Part shown: one piece after another, positions 33,875-43,350 of the stretch | How the letters are laid out: every line of letters starts with the position of its first letter | Numbering within the stretch: position 1 is the first letter of the stretch | Source: Bacillus sp. CH30_1T | GTDB lineage: Bacteria; Bacillota; Bacilli; Bacillales; Bacillaceae_B | Assembly (NCBI RefSeq): GCF_008364765.1 | Contig: NZ_VTUY01000001.1 | Span: forward strand, 311,526-375,525 | DNA length: 64,000 nucleotides | Reading direction: 5' to 3' | Made by a program: the position numbers and the translations under genes | The notes under the pieces: generated by a model | Databases searched by the model: none | Seen by the model: the letters and a program-made list of their open reading frames with translations, nothing else | Told to the model about the DNA's origin: nothing

Positions 33875-35029
33875 TTAACCAAGCCGCTCGATGATGGTTG
33901 CATTCGCCATTCCATGCCCTTCGCACATGGTCTGCAACCCATAACGGCCTCCCGTTCTTTCAAGCTCGTTCATCATGGTAAGCATCAAGCGTGCCCCGCT
34001 TGCACCGAGTGGGTGACCGAGGGCTATCGCTCCTCCATTCGGGTTTAGTTTCTCAGGATCCGCTCCTGTTTCCTTGAGCCAGGCCAACGGGACAGAGGCA
34101 AAGGCTTCATTGACCTCGAACACATCGATATCCTCAAGTGTCAATCCTGATTTTTCCAGTACTTTTTCGGTTGCCGGGATCGGTCCTGTCAGCATCAAGG
34201 TAGGGTCAGAGCCGACTACCACTCGAGTATGAACCTTGAAGCGAGGTGTCAAGCCCAGTTCCTCTGCCTTTTCACGGGCCATCAACAGAAGGACGGCTGC
34301 CCCATCACTGATTTGACTCGAGTTACCTGCATGGATGACACCGTCTTCCTTGAAGACTGTTTTCAAGCCGGCCAGAACGTCTGGAGTCGTCCCTTCCCTT
34401 GGACCTGAATCCTCGGTCACTAAGGTGGTTTCGCCATTTTCAAGAGTAATCTCAAGTGGCATGATCTCCTTTTTGAAATGTCCTTCAGCCTGTGCCTTCA
34501 ATGCCCGTCGATGGCTTTCGGCCGAGAATTCGTCGAGTTCCTTTCGGGTAAAACCATATTTCTCGGCAATTCGTTCCGCTGATAAACCTTGATGGATGAT
34601 TTCGTAGCGTTCTTTTAGCTTCGGGCTAAACGGAACGGCATCCCCATAGTTGGATCCCATAGGAACTCTTGACATATTCTCTACGCCGCCGGCAATCACG
34701 ACATCCATATCCCCTGCTAGAATCGCCTGTGCGGCAAAATGCACGGCCTGCTGGCTCGAGCCGCACTGCCGGTCAATTGTGGTTCCAGGTACTTCTATCG
34801 GAAAGCCCGCTATCAGAGCTGACACACGGGCAATATCACCTGCCTGCTCCCCTGATTGAGACACGCAGCCAAGTATCACATCTTCCACGAGTCCAGGATC
34901 AATCCCGGCCCTTTTGACCACCTCTTCAAGCACCTTTGCTGCAAGATCATCGGGGCGGATATCCTTTAAAAGTCCTTTCCTTCTTCCTACTGGTGTCCTT
35001 ACACCTTCAACAATGACCACTTCACGCAT
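33875..35029 (-). CDS. Acetyl-CoA acyltransferase (thiolase)
   Basis: Protein of 384 residues. The nucleophilic cysteine lies in DRQCGSSQQAVH near residue 87, NEAFAS near 310 and the histidine motif GGAIALGHPLGASGAR near 340 follow, and the second cysteine is in MCEGHGMANATII at the end. It cleaves 3-ketoacyl-CoA to acetyl-CoA (or the propionyl equivalent). AGAAAGGAAG precedes the ATG. It is the third gene of the operon. Confidence 0.94.
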   Translation of the reverse strand: MREVVIVEGVRTPVGRRKGLLKDIRPDDLAAKVLEEVVKRAGIDPGLVEDVILGCVSQSGEQAGDIARVSALIAGFPIEVPGTTIDRQCGSSQQAVHFAAQAILAGDMDVVIAGGVENMSRVPMGSNYGDAVPFSPKLKERYEIIHQGLSAERIAEKYGFTRKELDEFSAESHRRALKAQAEGHFKKEIMPLEITLENGETTLVTEDSGPREGTTPDVLAGLKTVFKEDGVIHAGNSSQISDGAAVLLLMAREKAEELGLTPRFKVHTRVVVGSDPTLMLTGPIPATEKVLEKSGLTLEDIDVFEVNEAFASVPLAWLKETGADPEKLNPNGGAIALGHPLGASGARLMLTMMNELERTGGRYGLQTMCEGHGMANATIIERLG

Positions 35030-35065
35030 GTTCTATCTTCCTTTCTGTTATTGAAATCCAGTACT

Positions 35066-36211
35066 CTATAAACCTAAGTTCTTCGCAATAATCGTCTTCA
35101 TGATTTCATTGGTTCCTGCGTAAATGCTGGCGACTGGAATATCCCTGAATCTCCTCGCAATCTCGTATTCTTCCATATATCCATATCCCCCATGAAGCTG
35201 CATGCATTCGGCTGCGATTTTCTTTGCGTTGTCGGTCAGCTTCCACTTGGCCATGGACACCTTGGTCACGATATCCTTCCCCGCGATATGCTCGGCAATC
35301 AGCTGATCAAGGAAGGCCCTGCCCATTTCGATTTCTGTCGCCATCTCCGCGATTTTGAACTGAGTATTCTGGAATTTGCTCACCGGCTTGCCGAAAGCAT
35401 CACGGCTTTTCACATAGTCGATTGTCTGGTTCAGCATCACTTCCGATGCCGTCTGTGCGGCAATGGCCACAAGCAAGCGCTCCTGCTGCAGCTTATCCAT
35501 CAAATAAACGAATCCTTTCCCCTCTTCTCCAAGCAGGTTTTCTTTCGGGACGACACAGTCCTCAAAAATGAGCTCTGCCGTGTCCTGAGAATGGAGACCT
35601 ACCTTGTTCAGCTTCCTTCCCCGTGAAAAGCCCGGAGAATCCCGTTCGATCACCAGCAGGCTGACACCTTTATGCTTTGGATTCGCATTTGGATCCGTTT
35701 TGCAGGCCACCACAATGAGATCCGAGTGGATCCCATTAGTGATGAACGTTTTTGAACCATTGACGATGTAGTGATCACCATCAAGGACCGCAGTTGTCTT
35801 GATATTCGCAAGATCAGACCCGGTTCCCGGCTCCGTCATCGCAATGGCCGTAATGATTTCTCCCGTCGCACATTTTGGGAGCCAGCGTTTCTTCTGCTCC
35901 TCCGTTCCATAAGCTGTGATATAGGGAACCACAATATCATTATGAAGCCCTATGCCAACTAGACCTGAGCCCACTCGCTCAATCTCTTCGTTGATGATGA
36001 CCGAGAATCCCCAGTCCACTTCACTCCCACCATATTGCTCCTCAATATCCGGGCAGAGATAGCCCTGCTCTCCCAGCTTCGTCCAGAAGGAGCGGGGAAT
36101 CATCCGCTCCTCCTCCCATTGATTGTAGTTAGGATACGCTTCCTTTTCTAAAAACTTCCTTAATGATCGCCTGAACAAGTCGTGATCATCTGATAAATAA
36201 AGGTGTTTCAT
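35066..36211 (-). CDS. Acyl-CoA dehydrogenase
   Basis: Protein of 381 residues. AIAMTEPGTGSDLANIKTTA is the FAD/substrate loop. The usual C-terminal catalytic position reads IYAGTNEI with alanine instead of glutamate, so the base is probably the glutamate in LQQERLLVAIA, as in long-chain and isovaleryl-CoA dehydrogenases. QLHGGYGYMEEYEIARRFRD is conserved. It makes the trans-2-enoyl-CoA. No electron-transfer flavoprotein gene lies in the window. It follows the first ligase by 33 bases. Confidence 0.93.
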   Translation of the reverse strand: MKHLYLSDDHDLFRRSLRKFLEKEAYPNYNQWEEERMIPRSFWTKLGEQGYLCPDIEEQYGGSEVDWGFSVIINEEIERVGSGLVGIGLHNDIVVPYITAYGTEEQKKRWLPKCATGEIITAIAMTEPGTGSDLANIKTTAVLDGDHYIVNGSKTFITNGIHSDLIVVACKTDPNANPKHKGVSLLVIERDSPGFSRGRKLNKVGLHSQDTAELIFEDCVVPKENLLGEEGKGFVYLMDKLQQERLLVAIAAQTASEVMLNQTIDYVKSRDAFGKPVSKFQNTQFKIAEMATEIEMGRAFLDQLIAEHIAGKDIVTKVSMAKWKLTDNAKKIAAECMQLHGGYGYMEEYEIARRFRDIPVASIYAGTNEIMKTIIAKNLGL

Positions 36212-36244
36212 GTTACCCTCTCCTCTATGAAAATTACATTTTAG

Positions 36245-37768
36245 TTATTGTTTGACTCCGTTTAGAGACTGGCGGAGCTGGTATTTTAATATTTTCCCAG
36301 ACGCATTTCTTGGCAGGGCTTCTTCTACAAAGAATCTTCTTGGAATCTTGTATCCTGCAAGCTTCTGACGACAGAAACTTTTCAATTCCTGTTCCTCAAT
36401 GCTTGCCCCCTGTTTCGGCACGATGACGGCACAGACGGCTTCTCCCCACGTTTCATCAGGGAGCCCGATGATTGCAGCCTCCAGCACGGAAGGATGCTCA
36501 TAAAGGACTTCCTCAACTTCGATGGAATACACATTTTCGCCTCCCGAAATGATCATGTCCTTTTTCCGGTCTACGAGGGTGATATATCCTTCTTCATCAA
36601 TGGTGGCAAGATCCCCCGTATACAGCCAGCCATCCTTCAAGGTTTTCGCCGTTTCCTCAGGCTTCCTATAGTATTCCTTCATGATCGACTCACCTTTGAT
36701 GATGAACTCTCCGACCACACCAGGTGTAATGTCCTTCCCTTCCTCATTGACCACTCTCGCTTCGGTCAAGAATGCTGCTTTTCCACCCTTTCCAAGATGA
36801 GTTTTGTGCCCCTCTGGATCTAACAGGATTCCTCCTGGTCCCGCTTCCGTCAACCCGCAAAGATTATAAAATTGGTCTGTCTTAAACAATTCGATGCTCT
36901 TCCGGACAACTTCAGGTGCCATAGGTGCCGCACCATATCCGCATCGTTTAATCGATGATAGGTCATAATCGGCAGCATTTGGGACCTGGAGCATAAAGGT
37001 ATACATGGCAGGCACTCCAAAGAAGTGGGTAATCTTATGCTCCTGAATCGCTTCAAGGGTCTTCACAGGATGAAAATCCCGGTGAATGACATGAGTTGCA
37101 CCCAAAACAACCCCTGAGAGAAGGAACAAATTCAGCTGGGCTGAATGGAACATGGGCGCAATATGAAGGAAGTTCTCTTTCTCATTGATGCCCATGCTGA
37201 TCATCATCGTAAGCCCCACATTGAAAACCCGTTTATGATCGAATAAGGCACCTTTAGGTCTTCCCGTCGTACCGGAAGTATATAAAATTTCCAAATCATC
37301 ATCGTCACTGACTTGAACGGTTGGATCTTCTGTATTCGAAACGAGCATCCGGTCGAATGAATGATGCCCCACTGTTTTCGGAGCTCCCGTCGTAATCACA
37401 TGCAGGACATTCGTTTCTTCCCTGGCTGAAGTGACCGTCACCTCGAATTCTTCGTCACAAATGACGACAACCGATTCGGACTGCTCGAGAATATAATGAA
37501 CCTCTGATGACGTCAGGCGGAAATTGACAGGCGCTATCACCGCCCCGATCTTGGCACCTGCAAAGAAAGAAAGCACAAACTGATCAGAATTCTTCATCAT
37601 CAGTGCCATCTTGTCACCTTTACGGATTCCAAGACCAAGAAGACCATGGGCCAGTTTATTCACTTCTTCGTTCAACTGTTTATACGTATAGGTTCTTCCT
37701 TCACATACGACCGCCAGCTTCTCCGGCTTTTTTCTCGCATTTTGTTCTAAATAAGAACCGATATCCAT
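36245..37768 (-). CDS. Acyl-CoA synthetase, first gene of the sigma-54 operon
   Basis: Protein of 507 residues from ATG 37768 (AGGGGGAAATGGAG upstream); the open frame extends to 37855, but that part covers the promoter. The ANL motifs are YTSGTTGRPKGALFDHKR near 160, NLCGLTEAGPGG, GWLYTGDLATIDEEG, DRKKDMIISGGENVYS and the catalytic lysine in NASGKILKYQLR. It loads CoA onto a carboxylic acid. A perfect -24/-12 promoter lies about 55 bases upstream. Confidence 0.92.
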   Translation of the reverse strand: MDIGSYLEQNARKKPEKLAVVCEGRTYTYKQLNEEVNKLAHGLLGLGIRKGDKMALMMKNSDQFVLSFFAGAKIGAVIAPVNFRLTSSEVHYILEQSESVVVICDEEFEVTVTSAREETNVLHVITTGAPKTVGHHSFDRMLVSNTEDPTVQVSDDDDLEILYTSGTTGRPKGALFDHKRVFNVGLTMMISMGINEKENFLHIAPMFHSAQLNLFLLSGVVLGATHVIHRDFHPVKTLEAIQEHKITHFFGVPAMYTFMLQVPNAADYDLSSIKRCGYGAAPMAPEVVRKSIELFKTDQFYNLCGLTEAGPGGILLDPEGHKTHLGKGGKAAFLTEARVVNEEGKDITPGVVGEFIIKGESIMKEYYRKPEETAKTLKDGWLYTGDLATIDEEGYITLVDRKKDMIISGGENVYSIEVEEVLYEHPSVLEAAIIGLPDETWGEAVCAVIVPKQGASIEEQELKSFCRQKLAGYKIPRRFFVEEALPRNASGKILKYQLRQSLNGVKQ

Positions 37769-37820
37769 TCTCCATTTCCCCCTATTGATCTTGTATTTGA
37801 AAACGCATTCAATCTTATCC

Positions 37821-37838
37821 ATGCAATAATTGTGCCAA
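37821..37838 (-). promoter_or_regulatory. Sigma-54 promoter of the acyl-CoA operon
   Basis: On the minus strand TTGGCAC-AATTA-TTGCA matches the sigma-54 (SigL) consensus exactly, with GG and GC dinucleotides at -24 and -12. It needs an enhancer-binding protein, and one is encoded directly upstream (37935-39992). Confidence 0.9.
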
Positions 37839-37883
37839 CTTTCAGAAAATAACAATCATAAGGGATTCCTTGATGGAACAGCA

Positions 37884-37914
37884 ATCAAGGTGTCCAGAAA
37901 TTGGACACCTTGAT
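37884..37914 (-). promoter_or_regulatory. Upstream activator site, palindrome with TGTCC-N7-GGACA core
   Basis: A 12-base perfect inverted repeat (ATCAAGGTGTCC...GGACACCTTGAT) is centred about 64 bases upstream of the -24 element. The same core occurs before the second sigma-54 promoter at 41065-41081. A further GGACA half-site is at 37917-37921. Binding by the neighbouring activator is inferred. Confidence 0.8.
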
Positions 37915-37934
37915 TTGGACAGTTCTACGAAGGC

Positions 37935-39992
37935 TTAACCGTTCAATACGGACAGCTGGTACTTCTTCAGTTTTTCATACAATCCTGAACGGCTGATTCC
38001 GAGTAGCCTGGCAGCCTGGGCTTTGTTTCCATTTGACTGACTCAGGGCTTTTTTTATAGCACCAATTTCCGCATCCTCTGCAAGGCTGATGTTCGGTATC
38101 GCTCGTTCTGAAACCTTCGAGACAAGATAATCCGGAAGGTCCTCCACCTGAACTTTTCCATGCTCAGCAAACGTCATGGCACGTTCAAGTACATTTCGAA
38201 GCTCCCTGACATTTCCCGGCCAGTCATATTGAAGAAGCGCTTCTTTCGCTTTCGCGGAAATGCCGGTGATGCTCGTACCAAGCATGGAATTGAGATCAAT
38301 CATTAGTTTATGGGTGAGATGTTCCACATCATGAACACGCTCACGTAATGGTGGAATATTCAAGGAAATGACATTCAGTCTGTAATAGAGATCCTCGCGA
38401 AATTCACCCTCCTTCACCATTTTCTCCAAATTCCGATTGGTTGCCGCAATGATTCGCACATCTACCTTGATGCGTTCATTTCCCCCAACCCGGTAAAATT
38501 CCCGCTCCTGCAGAACACGTAACAACTTGGCTTGAAGCGCAATCGACATATCTCCAATTTCATCGAGAAACAGCGTCCCCCCATTGGCAAGATCAAATTT
38601 CCCGACTTTCCCTCGCTGCTTCGCTCCAGTAAAAGCACCTTCCTCATACCCGAAAAACTCAGATTCAAGCAAATCCTCAGGGATCGCCGCACAGTTGACG
38701 ATCACAAATTTCCCATCGCTTCTGGCGCTGCTGTTATGGATGGCATGGGCGAACAATTCCTTTCCAGTCCCGCTTTCCCCTCTAAGCAGCACAGTCGACC
38801 TCCCCTTCGCTGCTTTGGCGGCACTTTTCTTTAGTTTTTCCATATAAGGATATTCACTGAGAATATGATCCCAGGTGAACCGCGCAGCTTCGGATTTTTG
38901 CAGCTGCTTGTGATAAAAGCTTGCCTTGTTTTCAGCCTTTTGCAGCCTCTTAAACAGCTCGCTCACCTCAGTTAATTGACGGAACATCACCTTCCCGATG
39001 GCCCCGATGACCCTGCCATCCTTCTTGATCGGAATTCTGTGCACAATATATTTAATGCCTTTTCTTTCATTAAAATCACTAATTTCAGCTGTTTCCGTCT
39101 TAAAGACATTCCGAAGCTTCAACTGGGGCAGCACACTGTCCACATCCCGATGCAACACCTCTGTCTTTTCGAGGTTAAAAAGTTCAAGCATTGGTGGACT
39201 CACCATTGTGATCTTATTCCGTTCATCCGTCATCAAGATGCCATCGTACGCATGCTCTAGTGTCGTTTCGATGGTGAGCTTCAACTTTTTAACCGTTTGC
39301 AGCTCCTCAGCCATCTTTTCAATTTCAGAAATATCCTGTAAAAGAACGATTTTTCCTTGCTTATGGTTCACGGTTTCATAAGTTGATATATGCAGGATGC
39401 ATTGATACGTTTCATCATGGTAATGTCCATGGTTTTCAATTTTGAGGCTCGGAAATACATCATCTAGATGGTGAGAATGAATGGAGTCGATGGAGCGTCC
39501 AGTGATTTTCGAAAACGATTCATTGGCATAGATGATCTGTAACTGTTCATCGGTCATCAATACTCCCACACCTGAATGCATTAAGATCGTTTCCAGCTGG
39601 TCCTTTAAGGTATTGGCTGACTTTAATAACGTCATCACCATCTCTGTTTTGGTCAGCAACCCCATCACTTTGCCTTCCTCATCAAGGACGATTCCCGTTC
39701 CCGCTTTACTGGTTTTCACCAGCTCCTCAATTTGGTGATAGGGCGTATCTATCCGAATCGTTCTTGTTTCCTTTTTTATGTAGGATTTAATCGGTGTCTC
39801 AAGCGGCATCTGGTCCAGGATCATTTGGTATAATCCGCTGCGCGTGAACACACCCTGGAGATTCATGTTACCGTCTGTAACTGGCAGGAGGTTCCACTTC
39901 TTTTCCTTTATGATCTCAATGGCTTCTTTCAATGTGGTATCCTCCGTCATCACACTATCGACCGGCGTGACCATATCCCGGAACTGAATCAT
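37935..39992 (-). CDS. Sigma-54 activator with CBS-CBS-PAS-PAS-AAA-Fis domains
   Basis: Protein of 685 residues. Two CBS motifs (residues 5-55 and 70-125) are followed by two PAS domains (about 135-240 and 250-350). The central AAA+ domain has Walker A GESGTGKELFAHAIH, the sigma-54 loop GAFTGAKQRGKVGKF, Walker B GGTLFLDEIGD and the R-finger region. The C-terminal Fis helix-turn-helix is GNKAQAARLLGISRSGLYEK. The CBS pair may sense an adenosyl or CoA-type ligand and the PAS domains an acyl-CoA or other small molecule; this is inference. It lies between the two sigma-54 promoters it should serve. Confidence 0.93.
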   Translation of the reverse strand: MIQFRDMVTPVDSVMTEDTTLKEAIEIIKEKKWNLLPVTDGNMNLQGVFTRSGLYQMILDQMPLETPIKSYIKKETRTIRIDTPYHQIEELVKTSKAGTGIVLDEEGKVMGLLTKTEMVMTLLKSANTLKDQLETILMHSGVGVLMTDEQLQIIYANESFSKITGRSIDSIHSHHLDDVFPSLKIENHGHYHDETYQCILHISTYETVNHKQGKIVLLQDISEIEKMAEELQTVKKLKLTIETTLEHAYDGILMTDERNKITMVSPPMLELFNLEKTEVLHRDVDSVLPQLKLRNVFKTETAEISDFNERKGIKYIVHRIPIKKDGRVIGAIGKVMFRQLTEVSELFKRLQKAENKASFYHKQLQKSEAARFTWDHILSEYPYMEKLKKSAAKAAKGRSTVLLRGESGTGKELFAHAIHNSSARSDGKFVIVNCAAIPEDLLESEFFGYEEGAFTGAKQRGKVGKFDLANGGTLFLDEIGDMSIALQAKLLRVLQEREFYRVGGNERIKVDVRIIAATNRNLEKMVKEGEFREDLYYRLNVISLNIPPLRERVHDVEHLTHKLMIDLNSMLGTSITGISAKAKEALLQYDWPGNVRELRNVLERAMTFAEHGKVQVEDLPDYLVSKVSERAIPNISLAEDAEIGAIKKALSQSNGNKAQAARLLGISRSGLYEKLKKYQLSVLNG

Positions 39993-40142
39993 TTCAATCC
40001 CCCCTTAATTATAATCTGAAAATTCAATCTGTTACTTTTATTATAAAGCTTTGTGTAATAAAGGTCACTTCCTCAATTTCCTATTGGATATAATGGCAAA
40101 ATAATCGGGTATATTTATAATATGAAGCTTGTGTCATAAAAC

Positions 40143-40175
40143 AAAAAAGATCGGAGGCTTTAAAACCTCTGATCT
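40143..40175 (-). terminator. Intrinsic terminator of the HSD10-like gene
   Basis: AGATCaGAGG...CCTCcGATCT on the minus strand is followed by six T residues, 28 bases after the stop. It separates the dehydrogenase transcript from the activator gene. Confidence 0.8.
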
Positions 40176-40202
40176 CGTGATTTACCTACTTTAGTATCCC
40201 CA

Positions 40203-40970
40203 TTATTTCGGCTGCATGCGGATTGCCCCGTCGAGACGGATGGTCTCCCCGTTCAGCATCGTGTTTGTCAGGATACTTTCCACCAGGTGGGCGTATTCTA
40301 CAGGATGTCCCAGACGCTTAGGGAAAGGAACCATTTTTCCAAGTGATTCAACTGCCTCCTCCGGTAATGATTCAAACATTGGCGTGTGAAACAAACCTGG
40401 CGCGATTGTCATCACCCGGATACCGTACGAAGCAAGTTCCCTTGCGATCGGGAGGGTCATTCCGACAACCCCACCTTTCGAGGCGCTGTAGGCTGCCTGT
40501 CCAATCTGTCCTTCAAATGCCGCTACCGACGCCGTATTGATGATGACACCCCTCTCTCCTAATTCGCTCGGTTCATTCTTCACCATGTGTTCCGAAGCCA
40601 ATCGGATCACATTGAATGTGCCGATTAAGTTAATCGAAATCACCTTCGAAAACGTATCGAGAGAATGTATGCCTTTTCGTGATATCAGCTTGGACGCAAT
40701 TCCGATGCCTGCACAGTTGACAACCGTATTAATCGTTCCGAAAGATTCCACGGCTTTGTCAATAGTGAGGGAAACTTCCTCTTCACTCGTTACATCCGTT
40801 CTGACAAACATGCTTCTTTCACCAAGTTCTTCCACAAGCGATTGGCCTCTTTCATCGGATAAATCCAATATGGCTGCTCTCCCCCCCTCCTTGATGATCT
40901 GCCTCACTGTCGCTTCCCCTAAACCTGATGCTCCACCCGTCACGATGGCGATTGATTCGCTGATCTTCAT
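40203..40970 (-). CDS. 3-hydroxyacyl-CoA dehydrogenase type II-like SDR
   Basis: Protein of 255 residues. The Rossmann motif is [14 protein letters not shown] near residue 10, with NCAGIG near 87, serine in [16 protein letters not shown], and the Y-x-x-x-K pair in [30 protein letters not shown] matches HSD10-type enzymes, which oxidise 3-hydroxyacyl-CoA, including 2-methyl branched ones. It has its own sigma-54 promoter and activator site, so it should be induced with the operon at 31-37.8 kb and supply the missing dehydrogenase step. Confidence 0.88.
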   Translation of the reverse strand: MKISESIAIVTGGASGLGEATVRQIIKEGGRAAILDLSDERGQSLVEELGERSMFVRTDVTSEEEVSLTIDKAVESFGTINTVVNCAGIGIASKLISRKGIHSLDTFSKVISINLIGTFNVIRLASEHMVKNEPSELGERGVIINTASVAAFEGQIGQAAYSASKGGVVGMTLPIARELASYGIRVMTIAPGLFHTPMFESLPEEAVESLGKMVPFPKRLGHPVEYAHLVESILTNTMLNGETIRLDGAIRMQPK

Positions 40971-41005
40971 TGAATGGCCTCCTTTTTATCTAATCAACTT
41001 TTACA

Positions 41006-41024
41006 CTGCAAGATTTGTGCCAAG
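41006..41024 (-). promoter_or_regulatory. Sigma-54 promoter of the HSD10-like gene
   Basis: On the minus strand TTGGCAC-AAATC-TTGCA repeats the consensus seen at 37821-37838. It lies about 40 bases before the start codon. Confidence 0.9.
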
Positions 41025-41061
41025 CTTGATTTGCCCCTATTTATAACGGGAAGAGGTTCCA

Positions 41062-41084
41062 AACTGTCCAGAATAAGGACACTT
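41062..41084 (-). promoter_or_regulatory. Upstream activator site, second copy
   Basis: TGTCC at 41065-41069 and GGACA at 41077-41081 are spaced by seven bases, as in the copy at 37891-37907, and lie about 50 bases upstream of the -24 element. Outside the core the arms AAGTG/CAGTT are less symmetric. Confidence 0.75.
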
Positions 41085-41336
41085 TGAACATTGAAAATTC
41101 GAGATCAATACATGACAACCTTGCACTATTGGTGGAAAAACTTGTATTGAAGTAAAATCAGGACTCTTCAACATTAATTAGGTATCCTATGATCCAAATC
41201 CCATTAGAATACGTTTTCTTAAAGCCTCTGTATCAAGAATTAAAACCGAGAAACCCATTTGTGTGAAAAATATGAAGTACAATTGTCTATTGTGTTACAA
41301 ATCAACATTTTTTCACATTTACCAACAATTATTCTC

Positions 41337-41365
41337 TTGAATTACCTATGATCCTTCCATACTAT
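41337..41365 (+). promoter_or_regulatory. Sigma-A promoter of the DeoR-NosL operon
   Basis: TTGAAT (41337-41342), a 17-base spacer and TACTAT (41360-41365) lie 38 bases before the start codon. The 250 bases further upstream show only AT-rich sequence. Confidence 0.5.
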
Positions 41366-41403
41366 TTAACTATTAAGCGATTTCATTCGAAAGGACGTTC
41401 ATT

Positions 41404-41973
41404 ATGCTGCCCATCGACAGACAACAACAAATTTTAACCTGGCTGGAAGAGGAAGGGACACTTCGTGTAACGGAAATCAGCTCCCGCCTTGAGGTTTCGG
41501 AAATGACGGTATATCGGGACTTGAAGCCTCTCCTTGAAGAGAACAGGGTTCACAAAACCTCCAATGGTATTTCAATCATTAAGGATCAAGGCATTCCGAC
41601 GAATACCTGCATCTATTGCCTGAAGCCGGCTACTTCCAGATGGTCGGTTCAATTGGTGAAGAAGGATCACACAATCGAGCAGGCCTGCTGCCCTCACTGT
41701 GGATTACTCCGTTACGGGGACATCCAGGGAGAGGTCGTGCAGATCATGTGTCGTGATTTCTTAACGGATATGACGATAAGTGGGAAGACCGCCACTTTCC
41801 TGATCGATGCCGACTTAAACCTGAACTGCTGCCAGCCCCAGGTGATCGCATTCGAATCGAACAAGCAGGCCCGTCAATTCCAAACAGGATTTGGAGGGCA
41901 TCTTCACAGCTTTCAAGAGGCCATCGCCGTCATTTCAGAAGAAATGTCGGGCCCAGACTGCTGTCATGACTAA
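41404..41973 (+). CDS. DeoR-type HTH fused to a Cys-rich NosL-like domain
   Basis: Protein of 189 residues. Residues 1-60 are a DeoR winged helix (RVTEISSRLEVSEMTVYRDL). The rest is not a sugar-phosphate sensor: it has CIYC and CPHC pairs, several more cysteines, and a late region FLIDADLNLNCCQPQV, then FQTGFGGHLHSFQEAI, which resembles the copper protein NosL. The C-terminus is CCHD. This suggests a metal-sensing, probably copper-sensing, repressor. It is followed after 17 bases by the PepSY gene, which it likely controls. Confidence 0.75.
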   Translation: MLPIDRQQQILTWLEEEGTLRVTEISSRLEVSEMTVYRDLKPLLEENRVHKTSNGISIIKDQGIPTNTCIYCLKPATSRWSVQLVKKDHTIEQACCPHCGLLRYGDIQGEVVQIMCRDFLTDMTISGKTATFLIDADLNLNCCQPQVIAFESNKQARQFQTGFGGHLHSFQEAIAVISEEMSGPDCCHD

Positions 41974-41990
41974 GAAAAGAGGAATCTACT

Positions 41991-43334
41991 ATGCGTAAAA
42001 AGTCGAACATGTCTCCTTATCAAACGATTTGGAGATGGCATTTCTATGCCGGGATCATCATTTCCCCGTTCTTGCTCATCCTAGCTGTGACGGGGTCCAT
42101 TTATCTATTCAAGCCCCAGATCGAACACAATCTTTACAAAGAATATTACGAAGTGAAAGCACAAGGGGAGAAACTTCCTGCTTCTGAACAAATCGAAGAA
42201 GTGAAGAAACTCCACCCCGATGCACAAATCACCAAGTATCGTCCGGGAGAAAATCCCGAACGCTCCAGTGAAATCGGTATCAGCACCGACGATGGTTCAG
42301 CCACTGTCTTCCTGGATCCCTACACCGGGAAATCACTTGGCGAGTTAAAGCCTGAAGACCGGATCATGGATAAAATAGTGGAATTCCATGGGGAACTGAT
42401 GGCGGGAACTATCGGAGACCGTATCGTTGAGCTTGTCGCCTCCTGGGCCATCGTTCTGATTGTCACAGGAATATTCTTATGGTTTCCACGGAAAAAGGAC
42501 AAGCTGTCGGGAGTGTTCTTCCCCCGTTTCGGTAAAGGAAAGAGCATCCTGCGCCGGGATCTTCACGCTGTACCGGCTTTCTGGATTACAGCGGGAATGC
42601 TGTTCCTGATTATGACAGGCTTGCCTTGGTCAGGCTTCTGGGGAACAAACTTCCAGAATCTCATGACCAATTCAGGGGCCGGGTATCCTCCATCGATCTG
42701 GACAGGGGATGCACCACAGTCCGTCCTGAAAACAAAAGAAATCGCCGACGTCCCTTGGGCAGCGGAAAACCTGGACGTTCCTGTATCCGCACTCGAAGGC
42801 TACACTCCCGTATCAATCAATGATGTAGTGAACATTGCCGAAAGAGAAGGAATCGATCCCAGCTACACTGTATACATTCCAGGGGATGAGAAAGGCGTCT
42901 ATACCCTATCTGCCTTTCCTGCCAAAGCTCAGAATGAGGTCACCATGCACCTTGATCAATATTCAGGAGCTGTCCTGGCTGATTATCGCTTCGACCATTA
43001 CGGTATCGGCGGGAAAATCGTCGCGATGGGCATTACCCTGCATACAGGCACACAATTCGGTTTCATCAACCAATTGATCAGTCTCTTCATTTGCCTAGGG
43101 ATTATCCTGGTGGTGGTAAGCGGATTCTATCTATGGTTAAAGCGGAAACCGAAAAAAGCAATGGGCGCACCGAAAGGGCCAAGCATCTTGAAAATGAAGC
43201 TCTTCTTGCTTCTCATGATTGTCTTGGGCATCCTCTTCCCACTGGTTGGAGTTTCCTTGATCTTCATCTTGCTTCTTGACTGGCTGGTTATCAAACGGAT
43301 CCCTGCATTATATAAATTCCTCGGTGCGGAATAA
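41991..43334 (+). CDS. PepSY-associated membrane protein
   Basis: Protein of 447 residues. The first helix follows IWRWHFYAGIIISPFLLILAV, whose histidine is conserved in PepSY_TM proteins. Extracellular PepSY-like domains (about 50-120 and 270-330), a second helix near 150-170, a pair near 190-210 and 345-370, and two C-terminal helices follow. Such proteins are linked to iron-siderophore, haem or copper handling. Its place between a metal-type regulator and a FixH-like lipoprotein favours copper. GAAAAGAGGAA lies upstream. Confidence 0.85.
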   Translation: MRKKSNMSPYQTIWRWHFYAGIIISPFLLILAVTGSIYLFKPQIEHNLYKEYYEVKAQGEKLPASEQIEEVKKLHPDAQITKYRPGENPERSSEIGISTDDGSATVFLDPYTGKSLGELKPEDRIMDKIVEFHGELMAGTIGDRIVELVASWAIVLIVTGIFLWFPRKKDKLSGVFFPRFGKGKSILRRDLHAVPAFWITAGMLFLIMTGLPWSGFWGTNFQNLMTNSGAGYPPSIWTGDAPQSVLKTKEIADVPWAAENLDVPVSALEGYTPVSINDVVNIAEREGIDPSYTVYIPGDEKGVYTLSAFPAKAQNEVTMHLDQYSGAVLADYRFDHYGIGGKIVAMGITLHTGTQFGFINQLISLFICLGIILVVVSGFYLWLKRKPKKAMGAPKGPSILKMKLFLLLMIVLGILFPLVGVSLIFILLLDWLVIKRIPALYKFLGAE

Positions 43335-43350
43335 GAAAGGACGATACTTC

